Source: Acrocarpospora pleiomorpha
Lineage (GTDB): Bacteria > Actinomycetota > Actinomycetes > Streptosporangiales > Streptosporangiaceae
NCBI RefSeq assembly: GCF_009687885.1
Contig: NZ_BLAF01000037.1
Location: forward strand, 49,398-113,397
Direction of reading: 5' to 3'
DNA length: 64,000 nt
Numbering within the stretch: the stretch's first letter is position 1; each line of letters starts with the position of its first letter. The notes under the pieces were generated by a model. It saw only the letters and a program-made list of their open reading frames with translations, was not told the origin of the DNA and searched no databases. A program made the position numbers and the translations under genes. Below, piece after piece: positions 1-7,952 of this stretch.

Positions 1-563
1 CGTAGCCAGTAGACGTAGGCGAAGGCGCCGTAGAAGAACAGGCCCTCGATGCAGGCGGCGAAGCAGACCAGGTTGAGCAGGAAGGCGCGGCGGTCGGCGC
101 GGGTCTCCAGGCGGGACAGGCCTTCGATGGAGTCGATCCAGCGGAAGCAGAATTCGGCTTTGGCGCGGATGGAGGGGATGTGCTCCACGGCGGCGAAGGC
201 TTTGGCGCGTTCGGCGGGGTCGGGCAGGTAGGTGTCCAGCAGGGTCAGGTAGAACTGCACGTGGACGGCTTCCTCGAACAGCTGGCGGCTCAGGTAGAGG
301 CGGGCTTCGGGGGCGTTGACGTGCTGGTAGAGGTTGAGCACCAGGTTGTTGGCGACGATCGAGTCGCCGGTGGCGAAGAACGCGACCAGGCGGTTGATCA
401 GATGCCGCTCGCCGGGGCCGAGTCTGGCCAGGTCGGCGAGGTCGGAGTGCAGGTCGACCTCCTCGACCGTCCAGGTGTTGCGGATCGCGGCCCGGTAGCG
501 CTCGTAGAACTCGGGGTAGCGCATCGGGCGCAGGGTCAGGTCCATTCCAGGGTCGAGCAGCAT
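1..563 (-). CDS. nrdB: Ribonucleotide reductase beta subunit (class I, R2), N-terminal part
   Basis: The beta subunit carries the metal/radical cofactor used by NrdA to reduce ribonucleotides to deoxyribonucleotides. About 187 N-terminal residues are visible; the 3' part lies outside the window. The iron-ligand motif EEAVH is present, followed by FYLTLLDTYLP, and the early part reads as a typical four-helix ferritin-like R2 start (ATGDSIVANNL). The ATG at 563-561 overlaps the nrdA stop by one base (TAATG), so the two are translationally coupled and share the riboswitch upstream of nrdA. Family assignment is firm; the subclass cannot be settled without the C-terminus. Confidence 0.93.
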   Translation of the reverse strand, partial: MLLDPGMDLTLRPMRYPEFYERYRAAIRNTWTVEEVDLHSDLADLARLGPGERHLINRLVAFFATGDSIVANNLVLNLYQHVNAPEARLYLSRQLFEEAVHVQFYLTLLDTYLPDPAERAKAFAAVEHIPSIRAKAEFCFRWIDSIEGLSRLETRADRRAFLLNLVCFAACIEGLFFYGAFAYVYWL

Positions 564-2692
564 TACTGGCATGCCTCGCAGGTCTCGGGGTTCTCAAGCG
601 AACAGGCGACCGCTTCGGCGGCCACGGTGGTCTGCGCGATTCGGGTGGCTGGGCGGGAGCGCAGGTAGTACGTCGTTTTCAGGCCGCTCTTCCAGGCGTA
701 GGCGTACATGGAGGAGAGCTTGCCGATCGTCGGCGCGGCCATGAACAGGTTGAGCGACTGTGCCTGGTCGATGTACGGCTGCCGCCCGGCCGCCAGGTCG
801 ATGAGCGCCTTCTGCGGGAGCTCCCACGCCGTCCGGTAGAGCAGTCGGAGGTCGCCGGGAATTTCGGAAATGTCCTGAACCGAGCCGTCGGCGCGTTTGA
901 TCGCGTCCCTGATCTGCTGGGTCCACAGCCCGCGCGCCCGCAGATCGCGGACAAGGTAGCGGTTGACCTGGAGGAACTCGCCGGAGAGGGTTTCGCGTTT
1001 GAAGACGTTGGAGACCTGGGGCTCGATGCATTCGTAGCATCCGGCGATGGACGCGATCGTGGCGGTCGGGGCGATGGCGACGAGCAGCGAGTTGCGCAGC
1101 CCGGTTCGCGCGATCCTGGCCCGCAGGCGGTCCCACTCGGGACTGCCGGGAACGTCGAAATGATCCGGATGCAGGACGCCGCGCGCGGCGCGGGTGTCGG
1201 CGTAGGCGGGGTGCGGGCCGAATTCCTCGGCCAGGTCGGCGGAGGTCGCGTACGCGGCGAGCGCGATCTCCTCGGCGATCCGGGTGGACAGCGCCAGGGC
1301 CTCCGGCGAGTCGAACGGCAGCCGCAGCGCGAAGAACACGTCGGCCAGCCCCATCACGCCGAGCCCGATCGGCCGCCATCGACGGTTGGCGACCTCCGCT
1401 TCGGGCGTCGGATAGAAGCCCAGGTCGATCGTGCGGTCCAGGACGCGTACGGCGCTGCGCACGGTGGCGCGCAGCCGTGCCAGATCGACGCCCTCCGGAG
1501 TGAGATGCGCGGCCAGATTGATGGAACCGAGGTTGCAGACGGCGGTCTCGCGGTCGGTGGTCACCTCCAGGATCTCGGTGCACAGGTTGGACAGGTGGAT
1601 CACGTTCTTGGGCAGCGCCGTCTGGTTGGAGGTGCGGTTGGCGGCGTCCTTGAAAGTCATCCAGCCGTTGCCGGTCTGGGCGAGGGTGCGCATCATCCGG
1701 CCGTACAGGGTGCGGGCCGGGATCTGCTTGACGAAGCGGCCGTCGGCTTCGGCGGCGCGGTAGGCGGTGTCGAAGGCGGAGCCGTACAGGTCGACGAGGT
1801 GGGGGACGTCTTTGGGGTCGAAGAGGGACCAGGGTTCGTCGGCTTCGACGCGGCGCATGAACTCGTCCGGCACCCAGTTGGCCAGGTTGAGGTTGTGCGT
1901 CCGGCGGGCGTCCTCGCCGGTGTTGTCGCGAAGTTCCAGGAACTCCTCGATGTCGGCGTGCCAGGTCTCCAGGTAGACGCAGGCCGCCCCCTTGCGCCTG
2001 CCGCCCTGGTTGACGGCGGCCACGGAGGCGTCGAGGGTGCGCAGCCACGGCACGATGCCGTTGGACAGGCCGTTGGTGCCCCGGATCAGGCTGCCCCGGG
2101 AGCGGACACGGCTCCACGAGACGCCGATGCCGCCCGCGTATTTGGACAGCCTGGCGATCTGGGCGTATCGCTCGTAGATGCCCTCCAGCTCGTCCCGGGG
2201 CGAGTCGAGCAGGAAACACGAGGACAGCTGGGGGCGGCTCGCGCCGGAGTTGAACAAGGTGGGCGAGCTGGGCAGGTAGGCGAAGTCGGCCATCAGCCGG
2301 TAGAGCTCGTCGGCTTCCGCGACGGTCCCGGCCAGGCCGCAGGCGACCCGGAGGAAGAAGTGCTGCGGGCGTTCCAGCACGCGGCGGGTCCCGGGGTGGC
2401 GGAGCAGGTAGCGGTCATAGACGGTGCGCAGGCCGAAATACTCGAACCGGTCGTCGTCGCCGATCAGCTCGTTCAGCTTGTCCGCGTGCGCGGCGACGAA
2501 ATCGGCCAGCCGGTCCTGGATCAGCCCGGCCCGGTGGGTCGCGGCGATCGACTCCGCGAACGTGCGCACCCCTTCGGCGGCGGCCTCGTCGGCGATCAGC
2601 TCGCCGAGCAGCCGGGCCGCCCGTTTCGAGTTCTCCGGATCGGTGATCACCCCGGCCGCCGCGGCCTCGATCATCGCCCATCGATCGGTCAT
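563..2692 (-). CDS. nrdA: Ribonucleoside-diphosphate reductase alpha subunit
   Basis: Large subunit of class I ribonucleotide reductase (cytosolic), 709 residues. The redox cysteine pair and thiyl radical site are visible: Cys159 (SSCFLLD), the NLCTE segment with Asn369, Cys371 and Glu373, and Cys386 (AVCNLGSINL). The C-terminal tail ends in CSLENPETCEACQ, which supplies the mobile cysteines that re-reduce the active site. I do not recognise a clear ATP-cone at the N-terminus. It is first in an operon with nrdB and lies about 140 bp downstream of a cobalamin riboswitch, the arrangement known from Streptomyces where B12 represses the O2-dependent enzyme while the B12-dependent NrdJ is active. 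No nrdS-type regulator is visible here. Confidence 0.96.
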   Translation of the reverse strand: MTDRWAMIEAAAAGVITDPENSKRAARLLGELIADEAAAEGVRTFAESIAATHRAGLIQDRLADFVAAHADKLNELIGDDDRFEYFGLRTVYDRYLLRHPGTRRVLERPQHFFLRVACGLAGTVAEADELYRLMADFAYLPSSPTLFNSGASRPQLSSCFLLDSPRDELEGIYERYAQIARLSKYAGGIGVSWSRVRSRGSLIRGTNGLSNGIVPWLRTLDASVAAVNQGGRRKGAACVYLETWHADIEEFLELRDNTGEDARRTHNLNLANWVPDEFMRRVEADEPWSLFDPKDVPHLVDLYGSAFDTAYRAAEADGRFVKQIPARTLYGRMMRTLAQTGNGWMTFKDAANRTSNQTALPKNVIHLSNLCTEILEVTTDRETAVCNLGSINLAAHLTPEGVDLARLRATVRSAVRVLDRTIDLGFYPTPEAEVANRRWRPIGLGVMGLADVFFALRLPFDSPEALALSTRIAEEIALAAYATSADLAEEFGPHPAYADTRAARGVLHPDHFDVPGSPEWDRLRARIARTGLRNSLLVAIAPTATIASIAGCYECIEPQVSNVFKRETLSGEFLQVNRYLVRDLRARGLWTQQIRDAIKRADGSVQDISEIPGDLRLLYRTAWELPQKALIDLAAGRQPYIDQAQSLNLFMAAPTIGKLSSMYAYAWKSGLKTTYYLRSRPATRIAQTTVAAEAVACSLENPETCEACQ

Positions 2693-2834
2693 CTGCTCTC
2701 CCTCGCGAGTCCGGCACCCCCGGGTCCGGGGTTACGGCACGCGTCGGAGCACGCGAAGGACCGCGCGGCTCGTCGGCGGGCCCTCCCACGAGGCCCGGCA
2801 CAACCCGGCGCGGGCATCGGCCCGCGCGTCGGCC

Positions 2835-2997
2835 GCTGGCAGGTCTTCGGACTCGCGGGCGTCCTACTGGCCGTGGCTTCCCAGGCGCGTGCGCGCCCAG
2901 TGCCTGTGACGGCGGTCGTTCCCGCTCACCGCTGCGGGGCAGTCCCGGAATCACACCGGGTTCCCTTTTCACACCCCTCTGAGGAGTGAACCAGCAA
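2835..2997 (-). promoter_or_regulatory. Cobalamin (B12) riboswitch upstream of nrdAB
   Basis: Read on the minus strand, the segment contains the class hallmarks in order: a GGTGTGAAAAGGGAA block, CCGGTGTGATTCCGG, the B12-box-like ACTGCCCCGCAGCGGTGA, a GGGAAGCCACGGCCAGTAGG-like core (plus-strand complement near 2865-2885), and the 3' GTCCGAAGACCTGCCAGC closing segment. The outer stem GCTGG/CCAGC closes at both ends. It sits in the roughly 310-bp leader of nrdA on the same strand. In Streptomyces coelicolor a B12 riboswitch controls nrdABS, so repression of nrdAB by adenosylcobalamin is the expected role. Confidence 0.93.
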
Positions 2998-3053
2998 CGT
3001 CGAGAATCCTACATCTAGTGCCGCGTGGATCCGCAACCCCAACAGATTGTGTT

Positions 3054-4001
3054 CTAAAGCACCCCAAGATCGGCCAGTACGTCCCTCGCGCGGTACGCTT
3101 CGGTGGCCAGCCACTCCCGGAAGTCGGCGTCGGCCAGATACATGGGAGCCCACCGGTTCCGCAGCAGGAAGTGCCGCCAGGCCGCCGAGTCGCCGAGATC
3201 GTGGCAGGCGTCCAGCAGCCGGGTCCCGTCCTCGCCGGCGAGCGCGCCGGGCGCGAGCAGCCCCCGCCAGTTCGCGTACGTGAGACGCGCGCCGGATTCC
3301 ATCAAGGTCGGCGCGTCCACGCCGGGGATGCGGTCGGGGGCGGACACCGCGAGCGCCCGGAGCCCGCCGGTCTTGAGGCGGGGCTCCAGGTCGCGGTAGC
3401 CGCCGATGCCGACCGCGAACCTGCCCTCCAGCAGCGCCGCGACCACCTGGGCGGTGTCGGCGAAAGGGGCGTATCTGAGCAGCCGGGCGTCCGCGCCGAG
3501 GCCGCGCGCGGTCAGGCCGTACAGGACATGATCGGGGCTGCCGGGGGCGCGGCCGGCCATCTCGACCGAGGCGGGGTCGCGGAGCAGCGCCCTGGCCAGG
3601 CCGTCGAAGTCGCGGAACCTGGAGCGCGGCGCGGCGACGAACAGCAGCCACTCCCCCGCCATCCTGGCCAGCGGCGTGGTGCTGGCGATGAGCGCGCCGG
3701 CATCGTTGCCCGCCGCGGCCGCGACCAGCGCGGGCCCGGCCACCATCAGCCGGTCGGAGCGCCGGGTCCGGGCGAACTCGGCGATCGTCACGATGCCGCC
3801 GTCGCACGGGGCGATCATGATCTTGGGGAACCGGCCGCGCGTCTCGGCCATGGTCGCGAAGCCCCGGGGAAACAGATCCCCCGCCGTCGCCGGGACGAAC
3901 AGGAGAACGGGCCGGGCGAACCTCCGATCCGGCCCGGGCGCGCACCCCAGGGCCACCGCGAGCGTTCCCGCTCCCCACGCGAGAAACCGGCGACGCCGCA
4001 A
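3054..4001 (-). CDS. TctC/Bug-family tricarboxylate-type solute-binding lipoprotein
   Basis: Predicted extracytoplasmic solute-binding lipoprotein of 315 residues. The N-terminus has an arginine-rich head (RRRR), a short hydrophobic stretch and a lipobox-like LGC with Cys near residue 19, consistent with lipidation. The rest has the Bug/TctC layout, including a P-K-I segment early, ASTTPLARM-type middle and the DYxDxEPRLKTGGLRALAV-like region (YRDLEPRLKTGGLRALAV here). The start is TTG at 4001 with a purine-rich GGGGGA/GGTGGG upstream; no in-frame ATG or GTG lies nearby. No TctA/TctB membrane partners are next to it, so it is an orphan; the ligand is unknown. Confidence 0.8.
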   Translation of the reverse strand: MRRRRFLAWGAGTLAVALGCAPGPDRRFARPVLLFVPATAGDLFPRGFATMAETRGRFPKIMIAPCDGGIVTIAEFARTRRSDRLMVAGPALVAAAAGNDAGALIASTTPLARMAGEWLLFVAAPRSRFRDFDGLARALLRDPASVEMAGRAPGSPDHVLYGLTARGLGADARLLRYAPFADTAQVVAALLEGRFAVGIGGYRDLEPRLKTGGLRALAVSAPDRIPGVDAPTLMESGARLTYANWRGLLAPGALAGEDGTRLLDACHDLGDSAAWRHFLLRNRWAPMYLADADFREWLATEAYRARDVLADLGVL

Positions 4002-4069
4002 ATCCCACCACTTCCCCCCATAGTGACACTAAGCGTATAACTACGGACATAACGTCACATCGGGCGGGG

Positions 4070-4107
4070 TTGACAGGGCGATCAATCATCAATTAACTAA
4101 TGCATTA
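4070..4107 (+). promoter_or_regulatory. Promoter with overlapping palindromic operator before the GntR-ABC operon
   Basis: A -35 TTGACA at 4070-4075 is followed 17 bp later by a -10-like TTAACT at 4093-4098. The palindrome TAATGCATTA (4098-4107) begins at the -10 element. YtrA-type GntR repressors usually control their own ABC operon, so this palindrome is a good candidate for the autoregulatory site of the downstream regulator. This is read from sequence only. Confidence 0.55.
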
Positions 4108-4124
4108 ATGGAATGAGGTGAACC

Positions 4125-4505
4125 TTGATCGATTTCACGCTCGACCGGAAGTCGGGCACGGCCACGTACGCCCAGCTGATCCAGCAGGTCGAGCACGCGC
4201 TCCGGCTCGGGCTGCTGATGCCCGGCGATCAGCTCCCGACCGCCAAGCAGGTCGTCGGGCGGCTGGCCATCAACCCCAACACCGTGCTGCGCGCCTACCG
4301 GGAGCTGGAAGCCCGCGGCCTGGTGGAGGCGCTGCCCGGTCTGGGGACATTCGTCCGGCGCTCGCTGGTCGCGCCGCACGACCCGGAACTGGAGGCCTCC
4401 CTGGGCGAATGGGTGGCGACCGCCCGCGAGGCGGGCCTCGGCGACGACGACATGCGCTCGCTACTCGAATTCGCGCTCTCCGGCCACCGCAGGGAGATCG
4501 CGTGA
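4125..4505 (+). CDS. GntR-family (YtrA-type) transcriptional regulator
   Basis: Short GntR regulator of 126 residues: a winged helix-turn-helix at residues 10-75 (YAQLIQQVEHALRLGLLMPG, then NPNTVLRAYRELEARGLVE) and only a short helical tail, which is the YtrA subfamily form. Such proteins repress the ABC transporter operon they head and often respond to cell-envelope antibiotics. The start is TTG at 4125 with a GAGGTG Shine-Dalgarno at 4115-4120. Its stop overlaps the GTG start of the ATP-binding protein (GTGA), so the three genes form a coupled operon. The effector is not deducible. Confidence 0.88.
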   Translation: MIDFTLDRKSGTATYAQLIQQVEHALRLGLLMPGDQLPTAKQVVGRLAINPNTVLRAYRELEARGLVEALPGLGTFVRRSLVAPHDPELEASLGEWVATAREAGLGDDDMRSLLEFALSGHRREIA

Positions 4506-5389
4506 TCGCCCTGGAGGCCGCCGGGCTCGGCAAGCGCTACCGCGACACCTGGGGGTTACGCGAAGTCTTCCTGAGCATCCCGCGCGGCCGGGTCGTCGCC
4601 TTGGTCGGCCCCAACGGCGCCGGCAAGAGCACCCTGATGCGGGTGGCCGTAGGACTGAGCCGCCCCACCACCGGCCACCTGCTCGTCTTCGGCCAGGCGC
4701 CGTACGGCGAGACGCTGGAGCGGGTGGCCTACGTGGCCCAGGACAAACCCCTCTACGACGAGTTCACCGTCGGCGAGATGATCCGCGTCGGCGAGCGGCT
4801 CAACCCGCGCTTCGACGCCAAGGGCGCCATTCGCCGGCTGAACGACCTGAACGTCCCGGGCCGGGCCCGCGTGCACACCCTGTCCGGCGGCCAGCGCGCC
4901 CAGGTGGCGATCACCCTCGCGGTGGCCAAGCGGGCCGACCTGATCGTGCTGGACGAGCCGCTCGCCAGCCTGGATCCGCTGGCCCGGCACGAGGTCATGC
5001 AAGGCCTGATGATGGCCGTCGCCGACACCGGCATGACCGTCCTGCTCTCCTCGCACGTGATCGCCGAACTCGAGGAGGTGTGCGACCACCTGGTGCTGCT
5101 GTCCCGGGGCCGGGTGCAGGTGGCCGGGGACATCGAGGAGATCCTCCAGGCGCATCGCCTGCTGGTCGGACCTGCCGGAACCGTCCCCGGCGGGTCGTAC
5201 GAGGTGATCGGCGAGCACCACACCGAACGCCAGACGAGCCTGCTCGCCCGGCTGAGCGGCCCGATCCACGACCCGCGCTGGACCGCGCGCGAGCTGTCCC
5301 TGCAGGACGTGGTGCTCGGCTACATGCGCTCCCCCGACGTCACGCTCTACCCGCCGCCCGTGCTCGCGGAACGGGGTGACGTCGCATGA
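4502..5389 (+). CDS. ABC transporter ATP-binding protein
   Basis: 295-residue cytoplasmic ATPase of an ABC transporter. It shows Walker A GPNGAGKST, a Q-loop (YVAQDKPLY), the signature LSGGQRAQ, Walker B LIVLDEPL and the switch histidine in LLSSHVIAEL. The start is the GTG at 4502 overlapping the preceding stop; a longer reading upstream exists but runs through the gntR gene in another frame and is rejected. It overlaps the permease start by four bases (ATGA). The partner pattern (GntR-YtrA, ATPase, permease) suggests a small export or resistance transporter; the substrate is unknown. Confidence 0.92.
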   Translation: MIALEAAGLGKRYRDTWGLREVFLSIPRGRVVALVGPNGAGKSTLMRVAVGLSRPTTGHLLVFGQAPYGETLERVAYVAQDKPLYDEFTVGEMIRVGERLNPRFDAKGAIRRLNDLNVPGRARVHTLSGGQRAQVAITLAVAKRADLIVLDEPLASLDPLARHEVMQGLMMAVADTGMTVLLSSHVIAELEEVCDHLVLLSRGRVQVAGDIEEILQAHRLLVGPAGTVPGGSYEVIGEHHTERQTSLLARLSGPIHDPRWTARELSLQDVVLGYMRSPDVTLYPPPVLAERGDVA

Positions 5390-6039
5390 GCTGGCTCGCG
5401 TTCCGGCAGCACCGCGGCCGGATGATCGGAATGGGGCTGATCTTCGTCCTGTGGGGCGGCCTCAGCGGGATGGAACTCTACGCTCCCGTGCTGTCCGGCC
5501 TGTCGGCGATGCTCTTCCCCTACATCCCGCTCGTGTTCGGCGTCTTCCTGGGCGCGCCCATCGTCTCCCGCGAGTACGAGCGCGGCACCCACCAGTTCGC
5601 CTGGACCCAGAGCGTCTCCCGGTCGCAATGGTTCCTGTGGCAGGTGGTCGTGGCGTTGAGCCTGGCGCTGGCCACCACGGCGTACATCAGCACGCTGGTC
5701 GAGTTCGTCACGCCGGAGTTCACCCTCAAGGTGGACAGCGACATGTACACGCTGACCGGGTCCGTGCCGTACGCGTGGGCGGTGTTCGCGGTCGCGACCG
5801 GGCTGCTGTGGAGCGCGATCACCCGCAGGACCACAGTGGCGATGGCGGCGGCGTTCTTCGGCGTGGCCGCCAGCCAGTTCATCGCCGAGGGGATGCGCAA
5901 CCGGTCGGAGGCGGTGTCCCACTGGACCGCGGCGGACATCTGGATCCTGCAGTCGGCGGAGGCGGGGATCCTGCTCGCCGTCGCGGCGGTGCTGGGCCTG
6001 GCCGCCTGGTGGCTGACCGCCCGCCGGGATCCGGCCTGA
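5386..6039 (+). CDS. ABC transporter permease
   Basis: 217-residue integral membrane protein with about six hydrophobic segments (near residues 13-30, 38-60, 85-105, 125-145, 150-165 and 190-210). Between the second and third lies IVSREYERGTHQFAWTQS, the typical ABC-2-type permease loop in which the enzyme recognises its ATPase. It overlaps the ATP-binding gene by ATGA and is the last gene of the operon, followed by a strong hairpin at 6055-6087. It supplies the membrane channel of the transporter. Confidence 0.87.
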   Translation: MSWLAFRQHRGRMIGMGLIFVLWGGLSGMELYAPVLSGLSAMLFPYIPLVFGVFLGAPIVSREYERGTHQFAWTQSVSRSQWFLWQVVVALSLALATTAYISTLVEFVTPEFTLKVDSDMYTLTGSVPYAWAVFAVATGLLWSAITRRTTVAMAAAFFGVAASQFIAEGMRNRSEAVSHWTAADIWILQSAEAGILLAVAAVLGLAAWWLTARRDPA

Positions 6040-6054
6040 GGGATTCGAAGGACT

Positions 6055-6087
6055 GGGCCCGCGCCTGGAGGTCGAAGGCGCGGGCCC
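6055..6087. terminator. Bidirectional terminator between convergent operons
   Basis: A perfect 12-bp stem, GGGCCCGCGCCT (6055-6066) and AGGCGCGGGCCC (6076-6087), with a 9-nt loop, lies between the permease stop (6039) and the stop of the leftward GH12 gene (6104). Its position between convergent genes suggests it ends both transcripts. Confidence 0.75.
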
Positions 6088-6103
6088 GGGGAGGGCTGGA
6101 CGG

Positions 6104-7768
6104 TCAGACGACCGTGCAGCCGGGGATGGTCGGCAGCTGGGTGTTGCCGTTCGGCCGGGTGGCCTGGAACCCGATGCCGGTGGACTGACCGGCCGACAGG
6201 TTCCCGTTGTGGGACTGGTTGCTAGCGGTGATGTTCGAGCCGCTGGTGGTGAACTGGGCGTTCCAGCCGCCGGTCATGGCGTGGCCGGACGGCAGCGCGA
6301 AGGTGAACGACCAGCCGGAGCGCGGGCCGTTGACGGTGATCTGCGCGACGTAGCCGTTGTTCCACGCGTCGAAGTGGACCGTGCAGGTGCCGGTCCCGGT
6401 GCCGCCGCCGGTGGTGGTGACCGAGACGGTGCTCGACTGCGGGGAGTTGTTGCCGGCGGCGTCACGGGCGACCACGTAGAACTGGTACTGCGTGGAGGCG
6501 GTCAGGCCGGTGGCGGCGAAGCTGGTCCCGGTCGTCGTGCCGACGTTGGCGAACGTACCGGTGGTGCCCTGCCTGCGGAAGATGTCATAGCCGCTCACGC
6601 CGACGTTGTCGGAGGAGGCGGACCAGGACAGGTTGGTGCCGCTGGCGGTGGTGCCCGAGGCGGTCAGGCTGCCGGGGGCGGTGGGCGGGCTGGTGTCGCC
6701 GCCGCCACCGCCGGTGGTCGTCACCGAAACGGTGTTGGACTGGGGCGACTGGTTACCGGCCGCGTCTCTGGCCACCACGTAGAACTGGTACTGCGTGGAG
6801 GCGGTCAGGCCGGTGGCGGCGAACGTGGTGCCGGTCGAGGTGCCGACGCTGGTGAACGTGCCGGTGGTGCCCTGCCTGCGGAAGATGTCGTAGCCGCTCA
6901 CGCCGACGTTGTCGGAGGAGGGCGACCAGGACAGGTTGGTGCTGTTGGCGGTGGTGCCCGAGGCGGTCAGGCTGCCCGGGGCGGTGGGCGGGCTGGTGTC
7001 GCCGCCGCCACCATTGGTGGTGTAGGTGAAGTTGTTCAAGGTCAGGCCCGCGCCGCCGACCCAGGGCTCGAAACCGGCCTGAACGCTGGTCAGGTACCAG
7101 TTGCGCTGCGCGTACCCGCGGTTCACCGCGTCGGTGTAGAAGGTGTTGATGTTGAAGTCCAGCGTGTTGCCGGTGGTGGTCCGGACGTAGGAGATCACGT
7201 TCCAGCCGATGTTGCCGAACCAGACCTGCCAGGTCGCGCCCGCCAGCGTGACCGTGGCCACCTGGGAGCCGGAGGGCTGGACCGGGCCCTGCCGGTTGAG
7301 CCAGATCATGACCTCGGCGCCGGTGTTCTGGCCGTTGGTCCTGGGGGTCGGGTCGAACCACAGGTCGTAGGAGGCGTTGTAGGTGCCGCTGCTCGGGTAG
7401 GTGTAGCTCACGCTGCTGCGGATGTTGTTGAACGCCGCGTTATTGGCCTGCATGGGCAGGCTGCTGCCGGTCGAGCAGTTGCCGTAGTGGCAGCCCGCGT
7501 AGATCGCCGGGTAGGCGGCCGGGGCGCCGTTGGTGGCGTTGTTGTGTCCCGCGGACTGGATGGTGAAGCCGCCCGCCTGGTTCACGTCGATGCACTGGGG
7601 GGTGCTGGCGCCCCAGACATTGTTCATGACGATGAACCGGCCGGACTGGATGCTGGTCGAACCGAACGTCTCACAGATCACCGGGGCCGCGTTCGCGGGC
7701 GTCGCGACGCCGACGACCGTCCCGAGGAGCAGGACGACGGCCAGACCTATGCCTTTCAAGCGTTTCAC
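6104..7768 (-). CDS. Secreted GH12 endoglucanase with two FnIII domains and a CBM2
   Basis: Secreted beta-glucanase (cellulase or xyloglucanase) of 554 residues. A signal peptide (1-27, cleavage after ANA) is followed by a GH12 catalytic domain (about 28-252) with the nucleophile in GAEVMIWL and the acid/base glutamate in AGFEPWVGG. Two nearly identical fibronectin type III modules (about 258-350 and 357-450) joined by Gly/Thr-rich linkers lead to a C-terminal family 2 carbohydrate-binding module (about 460-554). The start is GTG at 7768 with GGAGG just upstream. A perfect CebR box lies 20 bp upstream, so cello-oligosaccharide induction is likely. Confidence 0.92.
   Translation of the reverse strand: MKRLKGIGLAVVLLLGTVVGVATPANAAPVICETFGSTSIQSGRFIVMNNVWGASTPQCIDVNQAGGFTIQSAGHNNATNGAPAAYPAIYAGCHYGNCSTGSSLPMQANNAAFNNIRSSVSYTYPSSGTYNASYDLWFDPTPRTNGQNTGAEVMIWLNRQGPVQPSGSQVATVTLAGATWQVWFGNIGWNVISYVRTTTGNTLDFNINTFYTDAVNRGYAQRNWYLTSVQAGFEPWVGGAGLTLNNFTYTTNGGGGDTSPPTAPGSLTASGTTANSTNLSWSPSSDNVGVSGYDIFRRQGTTGTFTSVGTSTGTTFAATGLTASTQYQFYVVARDAAGNQSPQSNTVSVTTTGGGGGDTSPPTAPGSLTASGTTASGTNLSWSASSDNVGVSGYDIFRRQGTTGTFANVGTTTGTSFAATGLTASTQYQFYVVARDAAGNNSPQSSTVSVTTTGGGTGTGTCTVHFDAWNNGYVAQITVNGPRSGWSFTFALPSGHAMTGGWNAQFTTSGSNITASNQSHNGNLSAGQSTGIGFQATRPNGNTQLPTIPGCTVV
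6410..7005 (-). repeat. Tandem near-identical FnIII coding repeat (two units of about 300 bp)
   Basis: Two units, roughly 6410-6700 and 6715-7005, are close to identical over long stretches, for example around the segment encoding AASTQYQFYVVARDAAGN. They encode the two FnIII linker modules of the glucanase and point to a recent duplication with sequence homogenisation. Confidence 0.85.
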
Positions 7769-7788
7769 GGGTCCTCCTGGGGGGGCGT

Positions 7789-7802
7789 TGGGAGCGCTCC
7801 CA
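7789..7802. promoter_or_regulatory. CebR-type operator (cellulose regulon)
   Basis: The 14-bp palindrome TGGGAGCGCTCCCA matches the CebR operator known from Streptomyces and Thermobifida cellulase genes. It lies just upstream of the GTG start and ribosome-binding site of the GH12 glucanase, where bound LacI-family CebR would block transcription until cellobiose or cello-oligosaccharides release it. No cebR gene is in the window. Confidence 0.92.
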
Positions 7803-7912
7803 GAGACGCTAGATCGGGGCAGGCCAGTCGCCTAAGGACCGTTCGCCGGATTCCGTGTCCACCTGCTGGAACACCGCGTACAAGGCTGAAAGTTACAGCT
7901 GCGTGAACCGGA

Positions 7913-7942
7913 AAAGGCCGTCAGCGGGTGCTGACGGCCTTT
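7913..7942 (-). terminator. Rho-independent terminator of the GH16 gene
   Basis: A perfect 13-bp stem, AAAGGCCGTCAGC and GCTGACGGCCTTT, with loop GGGT, starts 11 bp beyond the GH16 stop codon on the minus strand and is followed by a T-run (TTTTC) in that direction. Confidence 0.88.
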
Positions 7943-7952
7943 CTCGGTGGGA

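Noticed and set aside
4118..4501. Extended N-terminus of the ABC ATPase
   Set aside because: Runs through the gntR gene in another frame; the GTG at 4502 overlapping the gntR stop fits the family start.
6410..7005. Repeats that might suggest a CRISPR array
   Set aside because: Only two long units, both coding for FnIII domains; no short regularly spaced repeats or cas genes were seen anywhere.
6209..7906. 565-codon plus-strand frame across the GH12 gene
   Set aside because: Antisense shadow rich in Gly/Ala/Val/Arg with no domain; the GH12 reading is firm.
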